A DNA stretch of 46,909 nt from positions 1-46,909 of the forward strand of contig JAGEMR010000186.1 in the NCBI GenBank assembly GCA_021030915.1, read 5' to 3'. Both the position numbers and the translations under genes were made by a program. The notes under the pieces are model-generated. The model made no database searches and was not told where the DNA came from. It saw only the letters and a program-made list of their open reading frames with translations. Positions 30,491-44,005 of the stretch are shown here, piece after piece (position 1 is the first letter of the stretch; each line of letters opens with the position of its first letter). The stretch is from Astrothelium macrocarpum (taxonomy: Eukaryota > Ascomycota > Dothideomycetes > Trypetheliales > Trypetheliaceae).

Positions 30491-33400
30491 TTAAATTATA
30501 TTCTTCCCTTCAGCACTCATCACCCTCTTCCAAATTTCCATCCATTTCTCCAGTCTCTCAGGTAGTGCAATGCCAGGCTTCTTCATCTTCCTCTCTACAA
30601 CCTCTTTCATCTTTTCTCTAAGCTTCTTTAGTACAATCATTACCCTCCAGCTATCCACCATAAATCGTAGACGGTTTCCATCAATCACTATGACTCCAGC
30701 ATACAGCTTAAAATCCGCTTCTCCAGCAAGAAGAACAAGAGAGATTTCTGGACAAAGTGATGTTTCATGAGCATTCATGAATCTTGTGGAAGTTTGCATG
30801 ATGTGATAGAAAGAGAGGTACTTGATTCGGGAGTCTGATACCTTGTTGACAGAAGTAGGGTGCAAAGAGACGGATTGATTATTTGCGACGTTCCGCCATC
30901 CTTTCCCATCGCGCACCAAAAGTTTTGGGTAGAAACTCCAGGCTGCCACAGAGTTTGAGACAATCTCACTCCCATTGTTGATATTTTGACGAACTATTTC
31001 TGGCACAAAATGCCGGCCTCGACTCGATGATCGGATGCGATTCAACATTACACGTTCATTGAGTTCGAGCATTACAAAGTTAGCATCAACGAGGGAACCC
31101 AGAAGCTGAGATTTGAGATCCTCGATGTTGACTAGATTCTGCGGACTGAGAAAATTCTTTTTGCAAAATCGCCAATCCGATGTTCCACTTTGGCAAACGC
31201 GCCGCCACGCACAGTACGCATTGTATGCGGTCAAAAGATCGGAGTCACCCTTCTTGAATCCTAAACGAACAGCATCGGCTCGCTGCTTTTGACCAATAGG
31301 AGCGATGAATGGAGACTTTGATGAGAGAATGGCAGCAATTGTCAAAGCAAAATCTAAACATCCGAAAACGCTCGCGATGAGAACGAATTTTCCTAGGTGG
31401 GCATCGAGCGGCAGCTTTGCTAGCTGCTGCCCAAGATCGGTCAACTCCTCAGCCGATGTTAGCGCGCCGACTTCAATTAATGCGTCTACCGCCCTTTGAA
31501 TATTCTTTGCTGAAGGAGGGTCAAGTGCCTGAGATAGAGTATGCTCAATACCACCCATTTTGCAAATCTTGACACGCATACAGAGCTCTTGAAGCGAGAG
31601 ACGAAGCATTTCCGGAGTTTGTTGTGGAGCAATCACGTTATCGTGCCGATATTTTGTGATTAGATGAAAGCATATACCTTCCTGGACTCGGCCTGCTCGG
31701 CCACGACGTTGCTTCGCATTGGCACGAGAAATGAATGATTGGATAAGTCGGGACAATTGCCGCCGCTCATCATATCTCATTTCTTTGTGTTTTGCTGTGT
31801 CGATAACACAGACAATGTCTGGAATGGTGATAGAGGTCTCGGTGATATTTGTCGACAGTACAATCTTCCTCATTCCCTGGGGTGGGATCAAAAATGCTTG
31901 CTGCTGATCCTCACTCGAAATCGTGGAGTGCAATGGATGGATCAACCAGTCACTCATGAAGCTGGAATGGCCCATTAACATATCATGCATTCTGCGAATC
32001 TGAAAAGAAGTTAGTCGTTCCCTTTTTAACATGCTGCTGCTTTCCTCACTTCATTGATGCCTGGTAAGAATACCAGGATTGCTCTACTATACTTTGAGTA
32101 CGTTGGATCGAACGCGATTTTTTCCAGTAATGCGATGATTAGACCGTAGTCCACACGATACTCGTCAAACTTGCGAAGAGTACTGATCGTCGCACTGCTG
32201 TATCCTCGAAGCTTCTGTACGTTAGGGGAGTTGCCTTTTTCTGTGGCATCTGTTTCAGTGTCTTCGCTGTCCTGGTCGGCAGCGTCTTGCTCGGCATCGC
32301 TCGGCTTGTATCCAGTGATTTCAAGTGCATCCTCGAGGAATTTTGTATGAACAGGGAACGTTCGTCCAGGAATATTAAGCGTTGGCGCGTTACCTAAGTA
32401 TCTTGAAAAGCGGTCTGCATCAACAGTTGCGCTCATGAGAATGACCTTCAATTCAGGACGCGTGGCAGTCAATGATCGAAGAAGGATAAGCAAAAAGTCT
32501 GTATCAATACTTCGCTCGTGGACTTCGTCTATGATCAGATGCGTGATGCCTTCCAGACCTCGAGGAGATTCGAACATTCGGAGGAGAATGCCAACCGTGG
32601 CATACACAAGTTTCGTTTGAGCCGTTACCTGAGATTCCAGCCGTATCGCATAACCGACAAGTGATTTTGATGTGCCACAACTAATCTTATTCTCACCCAG
32701 CTCTTCGCTTACGCGCTGGGCAAGAGAGATGGCAGATATCCTTCGAGGCTGTGTGCAGTAAATCTTACAGTCACGTCCTTGAGAAAGCTGGTGTTCGAGG
32801 AGGTAAGCTGGAACCTGTGTACTTTTGCCACATCCGGTCTCCCCGCAGATGATGGTGATCTGGTTGTTTTCAACGGCAGTAAGGACATTGTTCTGAAATT
32901 TTGCTATAGGCAAAGTTGCCCTCATTTCGAGCATCTTTTGGTAGGCCGGAGCAGTGCATTTCCGTCTCCAAACTTCTTTTAATTCCGTTGACGGAATAAT
33001 GATCTCCTGTTCCGGAACAGGTGAGCTTCCACCGCTTTCGAGATTCTGTGCTCGTCTTCTGAAGCCGCTCGTCAAAATCACATCTTCTTCCCCATCTTCG
33101 ACCCTCTCAGGTTGACATCTTGTCATGTCTCTGAGGTCATGCAATATCTCCCTATCCTTGGTATCAAGACGCTCCTGTTTCGCTGTCGCAAATTCTGTCC
33201 AGACATCTCTCCAAACAGAAGGTAATCTGAGGCATGCTTTTTCCTCTTTCAACGACCCTGAGAAAAGTACGAAGAGAGCAGCCGTAGCTACGTACGACTC
33301 GCTCTGGGCAAGTTCTGGTGCTGCGATTGAAATCATTGTAAAAACAGTTTGGCGTGATTCTGCTGAACAGTGGATTTCTGGAATCATATACGGATCGGGT

Positions 33401-35048
33401 TTTCCTTGATCTTTGGACCACGTAATCAATAAGGCGTGCCGACTCGAATAAGTCGTCTGGGAGACATGTTTGAATGAAAGCTTTACGTATGCATCTCTTG
33501 CTCGACAGGCATCTTCCAGAACTCTCTTGGGATTGAGACCAGACGAGTGTCCAAAGTTTCGAACGGTGATGGTGCTGGACGCTTGCCTCTCTTGATTCTT
33601 GTTGTCAGTGCACAATTCAGCGTCATTAGGTATGGCCGTGAACATCTCTCCGAACATGTCGGCGTCTTCATCGTCGTCTTGGCCCGCGATCGTTGGAATT
33701 GAGTTCGTTGGAGCGATGGTCTCTTCACTCAGAAGAAGATTTGAGGGGCTATTAAAGTTGCCCCGAGACTGCGATACAACACTATTTTCATCTGCCATTG
33801 CCTCTGTAAGATGAAATTTTCGACGTGCCGCATCCTCCCGGACCAGTTTGAGATACTCAGTTTGCCATATTTCATCGGCTTGCTGTTGGTCAAAGAGGAT
33901 ATCTGATTCAATTCTCTGCATCTTTGATAGCAGCTTCTTTATCTCTGGAGCCAACGGTGTATTCCAACGGCCATTAGGAGGCCATCCAGATTTTGGCTTT
34001 CTATTTAACGATGGGGCCGTGACTAATTCAGGCCTCTCGTGGAAAAGCTGGCTCTTGAGCGTAATGTAAGTAGCTATCAGTTGCTCCGGTTCCAGGTCAC
34101 TGTCAGAGTCACTCTCCGGCGCGGAATGCAAAGTACTTGCATATGCTGTGTCAGCTGAAGCGGGCAAGAAATTTTCTGCTGTTGAGCTTGGAGGAAATGA
34201 GGATTCTTTCGATGATTCGAAGAAAGCGTTCTTTGTTTCGATGGGAAGAGTCGGAGTAGCTGACATTGTCAGCATTGCGGATGTGATAAGAATTGGATAT
34301 ACGTACTGGGTCTTGATGAGGGTTCAGAACTATTTGACGGTTTCATAGAGTCTTGACTGTAAGATGGAAGCGCCTGAAAATCAGAGTGCATCGTCAAATA
34401 CTCCAAGGCTTCTGAAATTCCCCAAGGTTGCATATCCGAGTTCAGAGAGCCAGCTTCCTTGACAAGGAATCGCAGCGCATTTTCTATATCACCCATACCG
34501 AAGCCAATTTGAATCAGTGTCTCACGCAAGCACCATAGCCTAACCAGGAAGTCCTCTTCAGCTATGGAAGAGCTCTTTGCACGACTTTTTGAGACCTGCG
34601 TGTCATTTTCTTCTTCTTCAATGACACGTAAGGCTCTATCAATGACATCGTCTGGAAGCCAGTCTTTCGTCGAGAGGGGTACTGCTTGACCTCGAAGGAT
34701 CCTCTTATCGATCATGAGCTTCGATGCTGCTCGTGACGAGGCTTGCCGAATCTTTGACCCATGTTTGTCTATTAAGACTTGGAGTTCGGAACTTTCCAGT
34801 TGCTTCTCTAACTCATCGGGGCTTAATTGATGGAGTCCTAAAGCTTCGCCCTTTGTTTCTGTCGATTTGGCGGGTTCTGACGCTGCGGCCTCGTCAATGG
34901 CGTCACCAGAAACTTTTCTATGCTGATCAGGTTCGGTCTGGAGATCGTCGCTAAGGACATCCCTCTTTGTCCGGGTCGGTATGGAAGTTGTAGCAATGCC
35001 TCGAGCAGGATTAACTGCGGATTTTGTCTTCTTCTTTTTGGGAGCCAT
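30491..35048 (-). CDS. DHX29-like DExH-box RNA helicase
   Basis: Three exons, 35048-34307, 34259-32050 and 31999-30491, are separated by 47- and 50-nt introns and give 1486 residues. The start is MAPKKKKTK, as in DHX29-type proteins. Residues 1-250 carry basic and polar regions and a conserved helical block (WGISEALEYLTMH). The helicase core has motif I GETGCGKST (about 720), CTQPRRISA, motif II DEVH (about 824), SAT (about 856), LVFLPGINE, STNITETSITI and QRRGRAGR. Then come the winged-helix and ratchet (HA2) region (SLQELCMRVKI, GALTSAEELTDLGQQLAKLPLD) and an OB fold to the end. DHX29 helps 43S ribosomes scan structured mRNA leaders in animals; the fungal relatives (yeast YLR419W type) are less studied, so a role in translation is likely but not certain. 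It is divergent from GCN1. Confidence 0.85.
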
Positions 35049-35502
35049 ATCAGGGTCTTCAATTGTTACAGTCAAGTGATTGTGCCGAGTTAATTGAACA
35101 CAGGTCGTTCAAACAGTGGCTAGTTCTTCACGAGATTTGAAAGGGTATCTTCGCAGGTGTATTTGGGCGATGATGTAACTCCACCCAAAAGAACCTCAAG
35201 TTACGCCTATTTGGTGGGAGTTTACGAGCAGGACTCATGATTTACAGCGCGTAAGAGGGAAAGCGGTGAAGCCAAGCCCTCCGATCGTTGTGATAAGCGA
35301 ATGGGTAGGTTAAAGTCGCGTGAGAATGAGGTTGTCGTCGAAACCTTGACACGAGTGTAAACGCACACGAAAACATTTCAGGGTCCGGGCACACGAGAGC
35401 TTGACCTGTCGGCTCTGACCACTGTAAGACACCAGAGTACACGGTGGTAATGCAGACAATTTGGCACATTTGAATGAGCTCGATCATGATATCCTGCCAA
35501 TA
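35049..35502. promoter_or_regulatory. Bidirectional promoter DHX29-like / GCN1
   Basis: 454 bp lie between divergent start codons of two long translation-linked genes. Short frames here are shadows. No transcript start can be fixed from sequence alone. Confidence 0.55.
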
Positions 35503-38500
35503 ATGGCTCAGAATGGAGTTCAAGATGCTGACATCCTTCAAGATGCACTTGGCAGCAGTTCCACAAAGCGGAGAACCACAGAGCTTCACACACTCCATGA
35601 AGATTTGGTAGAAAAAGGTAGGTACGCGCTTGGGGGGTTTTGTTCCTATTCAAAGCTTTTGGCTGACTCTACATAAGGAGAGAACCTAAACATTGATTTG
35701 ATTCTGGCGCTACTTTTCCAGACCTACGCCTATTATCGTGACCGCCCATCCCGTCGTGCCGTGCAGCGATGCCTACGAGTGATTGCTTCTACAGAAAAAT
35801 ACCATGGCGCTTTTTACAATCTCGTTACAACCCTGAAAAAGGAGGCAGAGAAACCAACAATAGCACCGGCAAACGCCTTCGTGCTGACTGAATGGTTTTC
35901 GGTATTGCTTGATCAGCTCTCTGAGGACAGCAGAAAACAGGAATGGTACCTAGATGTGGTCAAAGCTGATGCTTGTGCGTTGAGCACATGTCTTGGATCA
36001 AATGCTAAGGGGGCCATTAAACGTGCTGCTCTGGTCGTCACTCGGCGTGCCCTACGGAAGCTGTTCAAGTCTGAGGCTTATGGCCCTGATTCTGCAAGAG
36101 AGATTGTCACAGCATTAGCATCCAAGGGCCATTCTACTCCAAGTAATGCTTCAATGTTAGGTGTGCTTGCCGGAGTAGCATCAAGACTGCCCACTGTCAA
36201 GACAGTAGTAGAAGAACAAAAGAAATTATACTACTCGTTCTACGTCCGAGACATCCTTAGCTCACGAATAACTTTATCTGAGCATGTTGCAGATGGTCTT
36301 CACGACTTTTGGGCGTCGTTTCCCACTCTAGAGGACATCCGTAGCGAAATTGTCCCAGCACTTGAAAAGGCCCTTTTACGGGCACCCGAGATTGTACTCG
36401 ACAATCTTGTTGCGCCCATGGTTCTTTCTCTGGATTCAAGTATCGATCTATCTCAAGTGCTCCAGGCACATTTGCTGAAGCCTCTGTTAGCCAACACGAA
36501 ATCTACCAACGCAACTATTCGGGACGGGGCTTTAAGAACATTTAGGGCAGTTGCTTCAAAATCTCATGAAGAAAGCCAAGTAGAAAAGGTGGCTACAGAA
36601 CTCATTACACCACTGAAACAGGGCAAACTCACCTCAGCAGACCAGAGGATTCTACACGCACAAATGCTTAAGGAGCTACATGGAACGGAATCATTGGTCG
36701 AAAAAGCTGTTTCAGATTTGGGTCCAATTGTCTTTAAGGAAGCAAACGAAAATGCTCTTTCTGCAGAAATTGACGCCGTTGCAAGACATGTTGAACAAAG
36801 CATGTTACTGGGCGACAAATCAAATACTCGAACAGTTGTTGAGCTTTTTGTCAAGGGCTTGTCTGAAAAGCGAATGAACGTGCGTCGATTATGGTCCTTA
36901 CAGGCAGGCGAAATCTTATGGAACCTCTCTTTGGCTGGTCCACTCAGTCAGGAGGCCTTGAACTTTTCTCTTGCTATCCTTGGACCAATGCTTGATAGCT
37001 TAAAGGATGCTGCAGCCAATCCAGTGCCTGCAATCCAAAGCGGCTTGATTACTCCAGCCTTCATCGTTATTGCGCTTAGTCTCGAGACCTTGCGTGACAT
37101 TGACAATCAAAGCATTCAATCGATTATCAAGAAGAGCTCTACAGCAGACCAGGCCTTGACTCTGGATCCAAAACCTTCACTCTTGCTCAATTCTCGTGTG
37201 TATTCGAAATTGACGATGAAGGACGATTTCATCTGGTGCACGCGAGCTTTGGCTGCAACCGCGCGCGATTTACCGGTCCACAATCAAAGATCTCCAATCA
37301 GCGTTGCATGGGCTGAAGCCTTCTTGTTTATGATTGCAGCAGCATCATCACCACTTGCTGTGAGAAGAGAAGCCATATATTTATTGTCAAAATGCCAATT
37401 GAGGGAATCTGTAAAAATCACGAATGCAGTGGTTGCTGGCCTTTGGCATTGGGTCCGCTCGGTCGAACTTGAAGAGAAAGATTCTCCTGCCATGGCCGCT
37501 AGAACAGGTCATGATAGGCTCCACTATATCGTTGAAGCCATTTGCCTTACAGACCAACAGCAACCAGAGACAAGTGAAGACGAAAAAGGCTCTAAATTAA
37601 TACAACTTTTGGTGTTATCGAGACCAGAGCTTGTTTCACACGTGACGTGGATTGACTTGTGCCTCAAAGTCGGAATGGATCCGGGAAAGTTAGTGCACGA
37701 TTACATTGACGAATGCCTTGAAGAAGTCATTAAATACACAGAGGTATATTGCGCTGTCCCTTTAATAGTCTAGTAGTGCTCGTGCTAACCCAATCCCGGC
37801 ATTAGGATCCTGAAATGAAATCGCCACTAATTACTCGTGCTGCATGCAGTGCTGCAGCTGACCTTGCATTCGTGGCCCCCGATATAGCTATCCCGAAACT
37901 CGTACTGCAATTCACCAAAGATCTTGACCCTGCTCAGCTAAGAGCGATCGGTCCAACCGAGGCTGCAATCTATCGCACTCCTGAAGGCACAGTCTTCATC
38001 GATGTCCTTGCAAGTAAAGCACAGAACAACGTTCTTGACAAGGCCTCAAAAGATTATGACACTATGAAATGGGAACAGGAACTTCGTGCTCAGATTGCTT
38101 CTAAGAAAGGTCAGACGAAGAAACTGACTCCCGAAGAGCAAAAAAAGGTCAATGAACAATTGATCAAAGAGGCCAAGATTCGCTCAAATATTGCTGCTGT
38201 CGAAGTCAACGTAAGAAGAGGCATAGGCATTATTCAAAGTCTTGCAACGGGACCGCCCACAGAAGCAGCTGCATGGATGGGATTTGCAGTCGAAGCTCTT
38301 CTTGAAGCCATATCTGCCGGTGTCGGCCTTATAATAGAAGATAGTGCCGTACATGCCTATCTCGCTCTTTCAGAGCGCATTAGTACACGGCTCGGCATGA
38401 CTAGACCTTTTGTCGGGGTGGCCACTCTTCGAGCTTTGGGAACAGGCCAGATTCCGGCAAATCTAGCTGAAGAGTCCCTGAGCGACTTGGTTACTCGGGT

Positions 38501-41500
38501 CATGTATCGTTTAAGGTTCATGGCTGAGCAACGCCCATTTGATGTTGTATCGTTGGCGTATATTTTTCCTCTAGCTTTCGAGGTCCTCATACAGGGCGGC
38601 ATAGAGAAACCCGAAGGCGACGAGGCTGATGAACAGATCGTTCTTGCCTTGGATTTTGTCTCCTTCCACACTGATGCCTGCAGTGATCCCTGTCTGCCTC
38701 GGGAAAAGTTGTTGGCTCTTTTGGTGTCTTCGCTTCAGAGATATCCGCAGCATTATCGAGCGCTGCGTGAATGCTTGCTCGACCTCTGCCGAAGCATTGC
38801 GGGAAATATTACTTCAAAGGAAACGGCTGTGCTCCTGCGCGGAACAATCGTGCCCGAGATTCAAGTCAGGACTTGTTGCCTGCAAGCTATTGATTCAGAG
38901 CTGGATCTAACTCACTTGGAGTTCTGCCAAGAAATTTGGTTGGCTTGTCACGATGATGTCCAGGAGAACATTGCACTGGCTACGTCGATCTGGGAAGAGA
39001 ATGGTCTGGAGGCTGCTCATGATGATGCAACGAGCGCTACTGACAAAAACGTGCACAAAATCCTACCATATCTCGAATCAAAGGACCGACAATTACGCAG
39101 AGCTTCTTCACGCGCAATTGCAGATCTTGTTTCACAACGACCTGTGCTCTTCAATGATGTCCTGGAGCGATTAGAGAGCGATTACACTGACAAGGCAAAA
39201 GAGAAGAAGCCTGAACGTGACAAATATGGTATGGTTAAGAAAATTGACCTGTCAGATCCATGGGAAGCAAGAGACGGAATTGCATTGACCTTGAAGGAAC
39301 TTACCCATTCTTTTACTCCAGAAAGTATCGTGCCTTTAGTACGATTTCTTGTCCATAGTGGTCCGTTGGGAGATCGAAATGCCCATGTCCGGGATCAGAT
39401 GGTTGAAGCTGCTCTGCTCATTGTCTCGGAGAAGGCGCAGTCACGAGTTGAGGAGCTCATGGAATTATTCGAATCGACTTTGGAAGCACCGGATACTGGA
39501 TCACAGGTCCAAGACCAGGTGAATGAAGCTGTAATCATTCTCTATGGGGCTGTTGCTCGACATTTACCGCCCTCAGATCCAAAATTGCCAAAGGTCATTA
39601 CACGTTTGCTGGCCACACTGAGCACTCCTTCAGAGACGGTCCAGTATGCAACCTCGCAATGCTTGCAACCACTTGCACGTACAACAAAACAAGACTTTTC
39701 AGAATATGTACAGCAAATGATGGAGAAACTTTTGAACTCAAAGAAATTTGCGGAGCGCCGAGGCGCCGCGTACGGGCTTGCAGGTATAGTCCAAGGCAAA
39801 GGCATAATCGCGCTTCGTGATTATCGTGTTATGTCCGCCTTGAAAAGCGCAACAGAGGAGAAAAAGGACACGAACAAGCGGCAAGGAGCATTTCTAGCAT
39901 ACGAGCTGTTTTCACTCATTCTTCAGCGCATCTTCGAGCCATATGTCATACAGATCGTTCCACAGCTTCTAGCTGGTTTTGGTGATCTGAGTGCAGATGT
40001 CAGAGACGCGTGCTTGGATGCTGCAAAGACATGTTTTGCCAATCTGAGTTCGTACGGAGTCAAGCAGATCCTACCTACGCTATTAGAAGGACTTGACGAA
40101 CAACAATGGCGAAGCAAAAAGGGTGCATGCGATTCTCTCGGTGCAATGGCATATCTCGATCCTCAGCAATTGGCACAAAGCTTGCCAGAGATTATACCTC
40201 CGCTCACTGGTGTCCTCAATGATAGTCATAAAGAGGTTCGAGCGTCTGCAAATCGAAGTTTGAAGCGCTTCGGCGAGGTGATCAGCAATCCTGAAATTAA
40301 GAGCTTGGTCGACATATTGTTGAAAGCTTTGAGTGATCCCACAAAGTACACGGACGAGGCTCTGGATGCCCTGCTAAAAGTGTCTTTTGTACACTATCTT
40401 GACGCTCCTTCGCTTGCTCTTGTTGTGCGTATCCTTGAACGTGGACTTGGTGACCGGTCCGCAACCAAACGCAAGTCAGCTCAGATTATTGGCAGTCTGG
40501 CACACCTTACAGAGCGCAAGGATCTCATCTCTCATCTTCCAATTCTGGTTGCTGGATTGAGGATAGCAGCTGTTGATCCAGTTCCAACAACGCGAGCAAC
40601 AGCTTCAAAGGCACTGGGCTCTCTTGTCGAGAAACTTGGAGAAGACGCTTTGCCAGATCTCATACCAAGTCTCATGTCAACTCTGAGATCGGAGTCAGGT
40701 GCTGGAGATAGGCTCGGATCTGCTCAAGCTCTATCCGAAGTCCTGGCTGGTCTTGGTACCACGCGCCTCGAAGAAACCCTTCCGACCATCTTACAGAATG
40801 TTTCAAGTTCGAAACCAGCAGTGCGAGAAGGCTTCATGTCGCTCTTCATCTTCTTACCAGCCTGCTTCGGCAATAGTTTTGCAAATTACTTGGGCCGGAT
40901 TATCCCGCCCATCCTTGGTGGTCTTGCTGATGATCTTGAATCGATTCGGGAAACGTCATTGCGCGCTGGGCGCCTGCTGGTAAAGAACTTTGCAACACGT
41001 GCAATCGACCTTCTCTTACCTGAACTCGAACGCGGGATGGGAGACGACAGTTACCGCATACGTCTTAGCTCCGTAGAACTTGTGGGAGATTTGTTATTTA
41101 ATCTCACTGGCATCAACACCAAGGCGGACCAGGAGGATAACGAAGAGAGTGCCAATGAAGCGGGTCAGTCATTGCTCGAGGTTTTGGGCGAGGAACGTCG
41201 AAACAGAGTGCTTTCGATGCTGTATATTTGCCGATGTGATACTTCTGGACTTGTCCGTACTGCCGCAATCAACGTTTGGAAAGCCCTAGTTGCATCGCCA
41301 CGGACTCTCCGCGAACTCATTCCGACGATGACGCAAGTGATTATCCGCCGTCTTGGGTCTTCAAATATGGAGCAAAAGGTCATTGCTGGCAACGCTCTGG
41401 GAGAGCTTATCCGCAAAGCAGGCGAGGGTGTGCTTACTACACTACTGCCAACTCTTGAAGAAGGATTGCAAACCTCTGTTGATGGTGACGCTAAGCAAGG

Positions 41501-43715
41501 TATTTGTATCGCATTACGCGAGCTGATTTCGTCCGCATCTCCCGAGACACTTGGAGATCACGAAAAGACCCTAATATCTGTTGTCCGCACAGCACTTGGC
41601 GATACCAATACAGATGTGAGAGAAGCCGCTGCGGAAGCATTCGATGCATTACAGCAGGTCTTTGGCAAGAAAGCCGTTGACCAAGTGTTGCCACATCTCC
41701 TTAACATGCTGCGCTCTGAGGAAGAGGCCGAGAACGCGCTCGCTGCATTGCTCACATTGTTGACCGATAACACACGGTCAAACATCATTCTGCCAAACCT
41801 ACTTCCCACGTTACTGAAAACGCCCATTACCGCATTCAACGCAAAGGCTTTGGCGTCACTAGCAGAGGTCGCAGGATCATCAATGGTGCGCCGGTTGCCC
41901 AACATTCTCAATTCTCTCATGGACAACATCATTGCTTGCAAAGATCAAGAGTTGCGGTCAGAACTTGATTCCTCTTTTGACACCATTATCCTTTCGGTCG
42001 ATGAGTTTGATGGTCTCAACACAATGATGAGCGTGATGCTCGGTTTAACAAAACATGACGATCATCGCAAACGTGCATCAGCTGACATGCATTTCGCCAA
42101 GTTCTTTGGGCAGGCAGGAATTGACTTTTCAAGATATTACCCCGATCTAATTAGGGTCCTATTGATCTCCTTTGATGATAGTGACCAAAGCGTCGTGAAG
42201 GCTGCCCATGCGGCCTTGACTGCTTTAACGGGACGCCTCCGCAAAGAAGAAATGGAGACGCTTGTATTTTCCACTCGCCAGGTTCTCCAACAAGTTGGCG
42301 TTGCTGGAGCAAATCTGCCAGGCTTTTCATTACCAAAAGGTATCAACGCTGTTCTGCCCATCTTTTTGCAGGGTCTTATGAATGGCTCGTCTGAGCAACG
42401 TACGCAAGCGGCACTTGCGATTTCGGACGTGATTGATCGCACAAACCCAGACGCTTTGAAACCCTTTGTAACCCAAATCACAGGGCCTTTGATCCGAGTT
42501 GTTTCGGAGAGATCGGTCGAAGTCAAGGCCGCGATTTTGCTAACATTGAACAATCTTCTTGAAAAGATACCCACTTTTCTCAAGCCATTCCTACCTCAAC
42601 TACAAAGGACCTTTGCTAAGTCCCTTGCGGATACATCAAGTGATGTCCTCAGGCAGCGTGCAGCTAAAGCTCTAGGGACGCTCATCACACTTACACCTCG
42701 AATTGACCCACTGATTGCGGAGTTGGTTACGGGCTCAAAGACTTCGGATAGTGGTGTAAAGAATGCAATGATCAGCGCACTTTACCAGGTCGTCAGTAAA
42801 GCCGGTGGTAACATGAACGAGGCATCCAGGGCTTCTATCTTGGGATTGATCGATACCGAGGTTTCAGATGGAGAAGACAATATGGCCATTACTCATGCTC
42901 GCCTTCTCGGAGCGCTTGTCAAGAACATTCCCGCTGACGCAGCCAACTCCGTCATTAAAAGTCGGGCTCTGCCATCTGTTTTTACCAATTCCTCAGTATT
43001 TGCTCTGAACGCGATTCTGGTGGAGGCACCCGAGACTTTGACGAGTACGTTTGCAGAGGAGACGCCGGCGATTATTTGCAAGGGTGTCGCAACAAACGTA
43101 AGTATTTACCATTCCTATAGCTGTCTTCGAGTCACTATATTAACATGTACCCAGAAACCGATAATTGCAGACAACTGCGTCCTTGCCGCCGGCAAATTCC
43201 TCCTAACACCCACCAGCGACAAAAGCACATCTATCACGACCCCAATCTTCGAGACCCTTGCAAAGGCCATCAACCCCGGCAGCCCCATCGACACCCGCCG
43301 CCTCTCTCTCGTCGTTCTTCGCACCGTATCCCGCGCCCATCCCGACATCATCCACGCCCACCTCCCCCTCTTCGTCCCTCCCGTCTTCGCAAGCGTCCGC
43401 GATCCCGTGATCCCTGTCAAGCTCGCCGCCGAAGCCGCCTTTGTCGCCCTGTTCGACATTGTCGAGCGGGAGAGCGAGCTCTTCGACGCGTATCTCGCGG
43501 GCCCGGCGGGCCAGGCGTTGCAGCCGGCGCAGAAACGCGGTATGCAGGACTATGTGAAACGGGTGGCGCTGAGGTTGGGAGCGCAGGCGAGAGAGAGACG
43601 GGAAGCAGAGGGAGGTCAAGGGGGCTTAGGGTTGAGTAGTGATGAAGTGGAGGATGAGAGGGAGGTGTGGAGTGTGGGAAAAGTTGATCTGGGGGATACT
43701 AGCTTTGATGATTGA
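35503..43715 (+). CDS. gcn1: Gcn1, ribosome-associated activator of Gcn2
   Basis: Four exons: 35503-35617, 35678-37743, 37806-43097 and 43155-43715, giving 2677 residues (yeast Gcn1 has 2672). Gcn1 binds colliding ribosomes and the kinase Gcn2, triggering eIF2-alpha phosphorylation on amino-acid starvation. The protein is almost wholly HEAT repeats. Residues about 1380-1560 (GLAGIVQGKGI, KKGACDSLGAMAYLDPQQLAQSLP) are the eEF3-like segment that contacts the ribosome. By alignment with yeast, the Gcn2 RWD-binding part would lie near 2050-2400. The N-terminus (STKRRTTELHTLHEDLVEK, YYRDRPSRRAVQRCL) matches fungal homologues. Exon 1 codes only 38 residues. Intron 3 is 57 nt without a stop, so its retention would add 19 residues without breaking the frame. 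Confidence 0.95.
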
Positions 43716-44005
43716 TACCGATTTCGTTGGCACCGATCAGGTGGATTTTATAAGAATGCTACATTCGCTTCTGCCGACTCAAGTCAGAGCAGGTAATGAT
43801 ACTTTAATCGAGTGACAAGCCTGATTGCGCATGTACTGTAAGATGGGTGACGTAGTTGAGGCGGAAAAAATGTGTCTGATGTACAATCTGCGAAGCAATT
43901 TCATAGCGCTTGGCACAGCTGTGCTTCGCTCCAAAGGTATACAATAGAAATTTCCAAAAAACGGTCAATTTTTAAGCAAAGGACGTGACTGTGCCCATCC
44001 AAGAT

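Noticed and set aside
43098..43154. Coding continuity through GCN1 intron 3
   Set aside because: The frame is open, but GTAAGT...CAG ends and the clean join ATN|KPIIADNC match the Gcn1 family, so the default call is an intron; the retention idea is kept as a finding.
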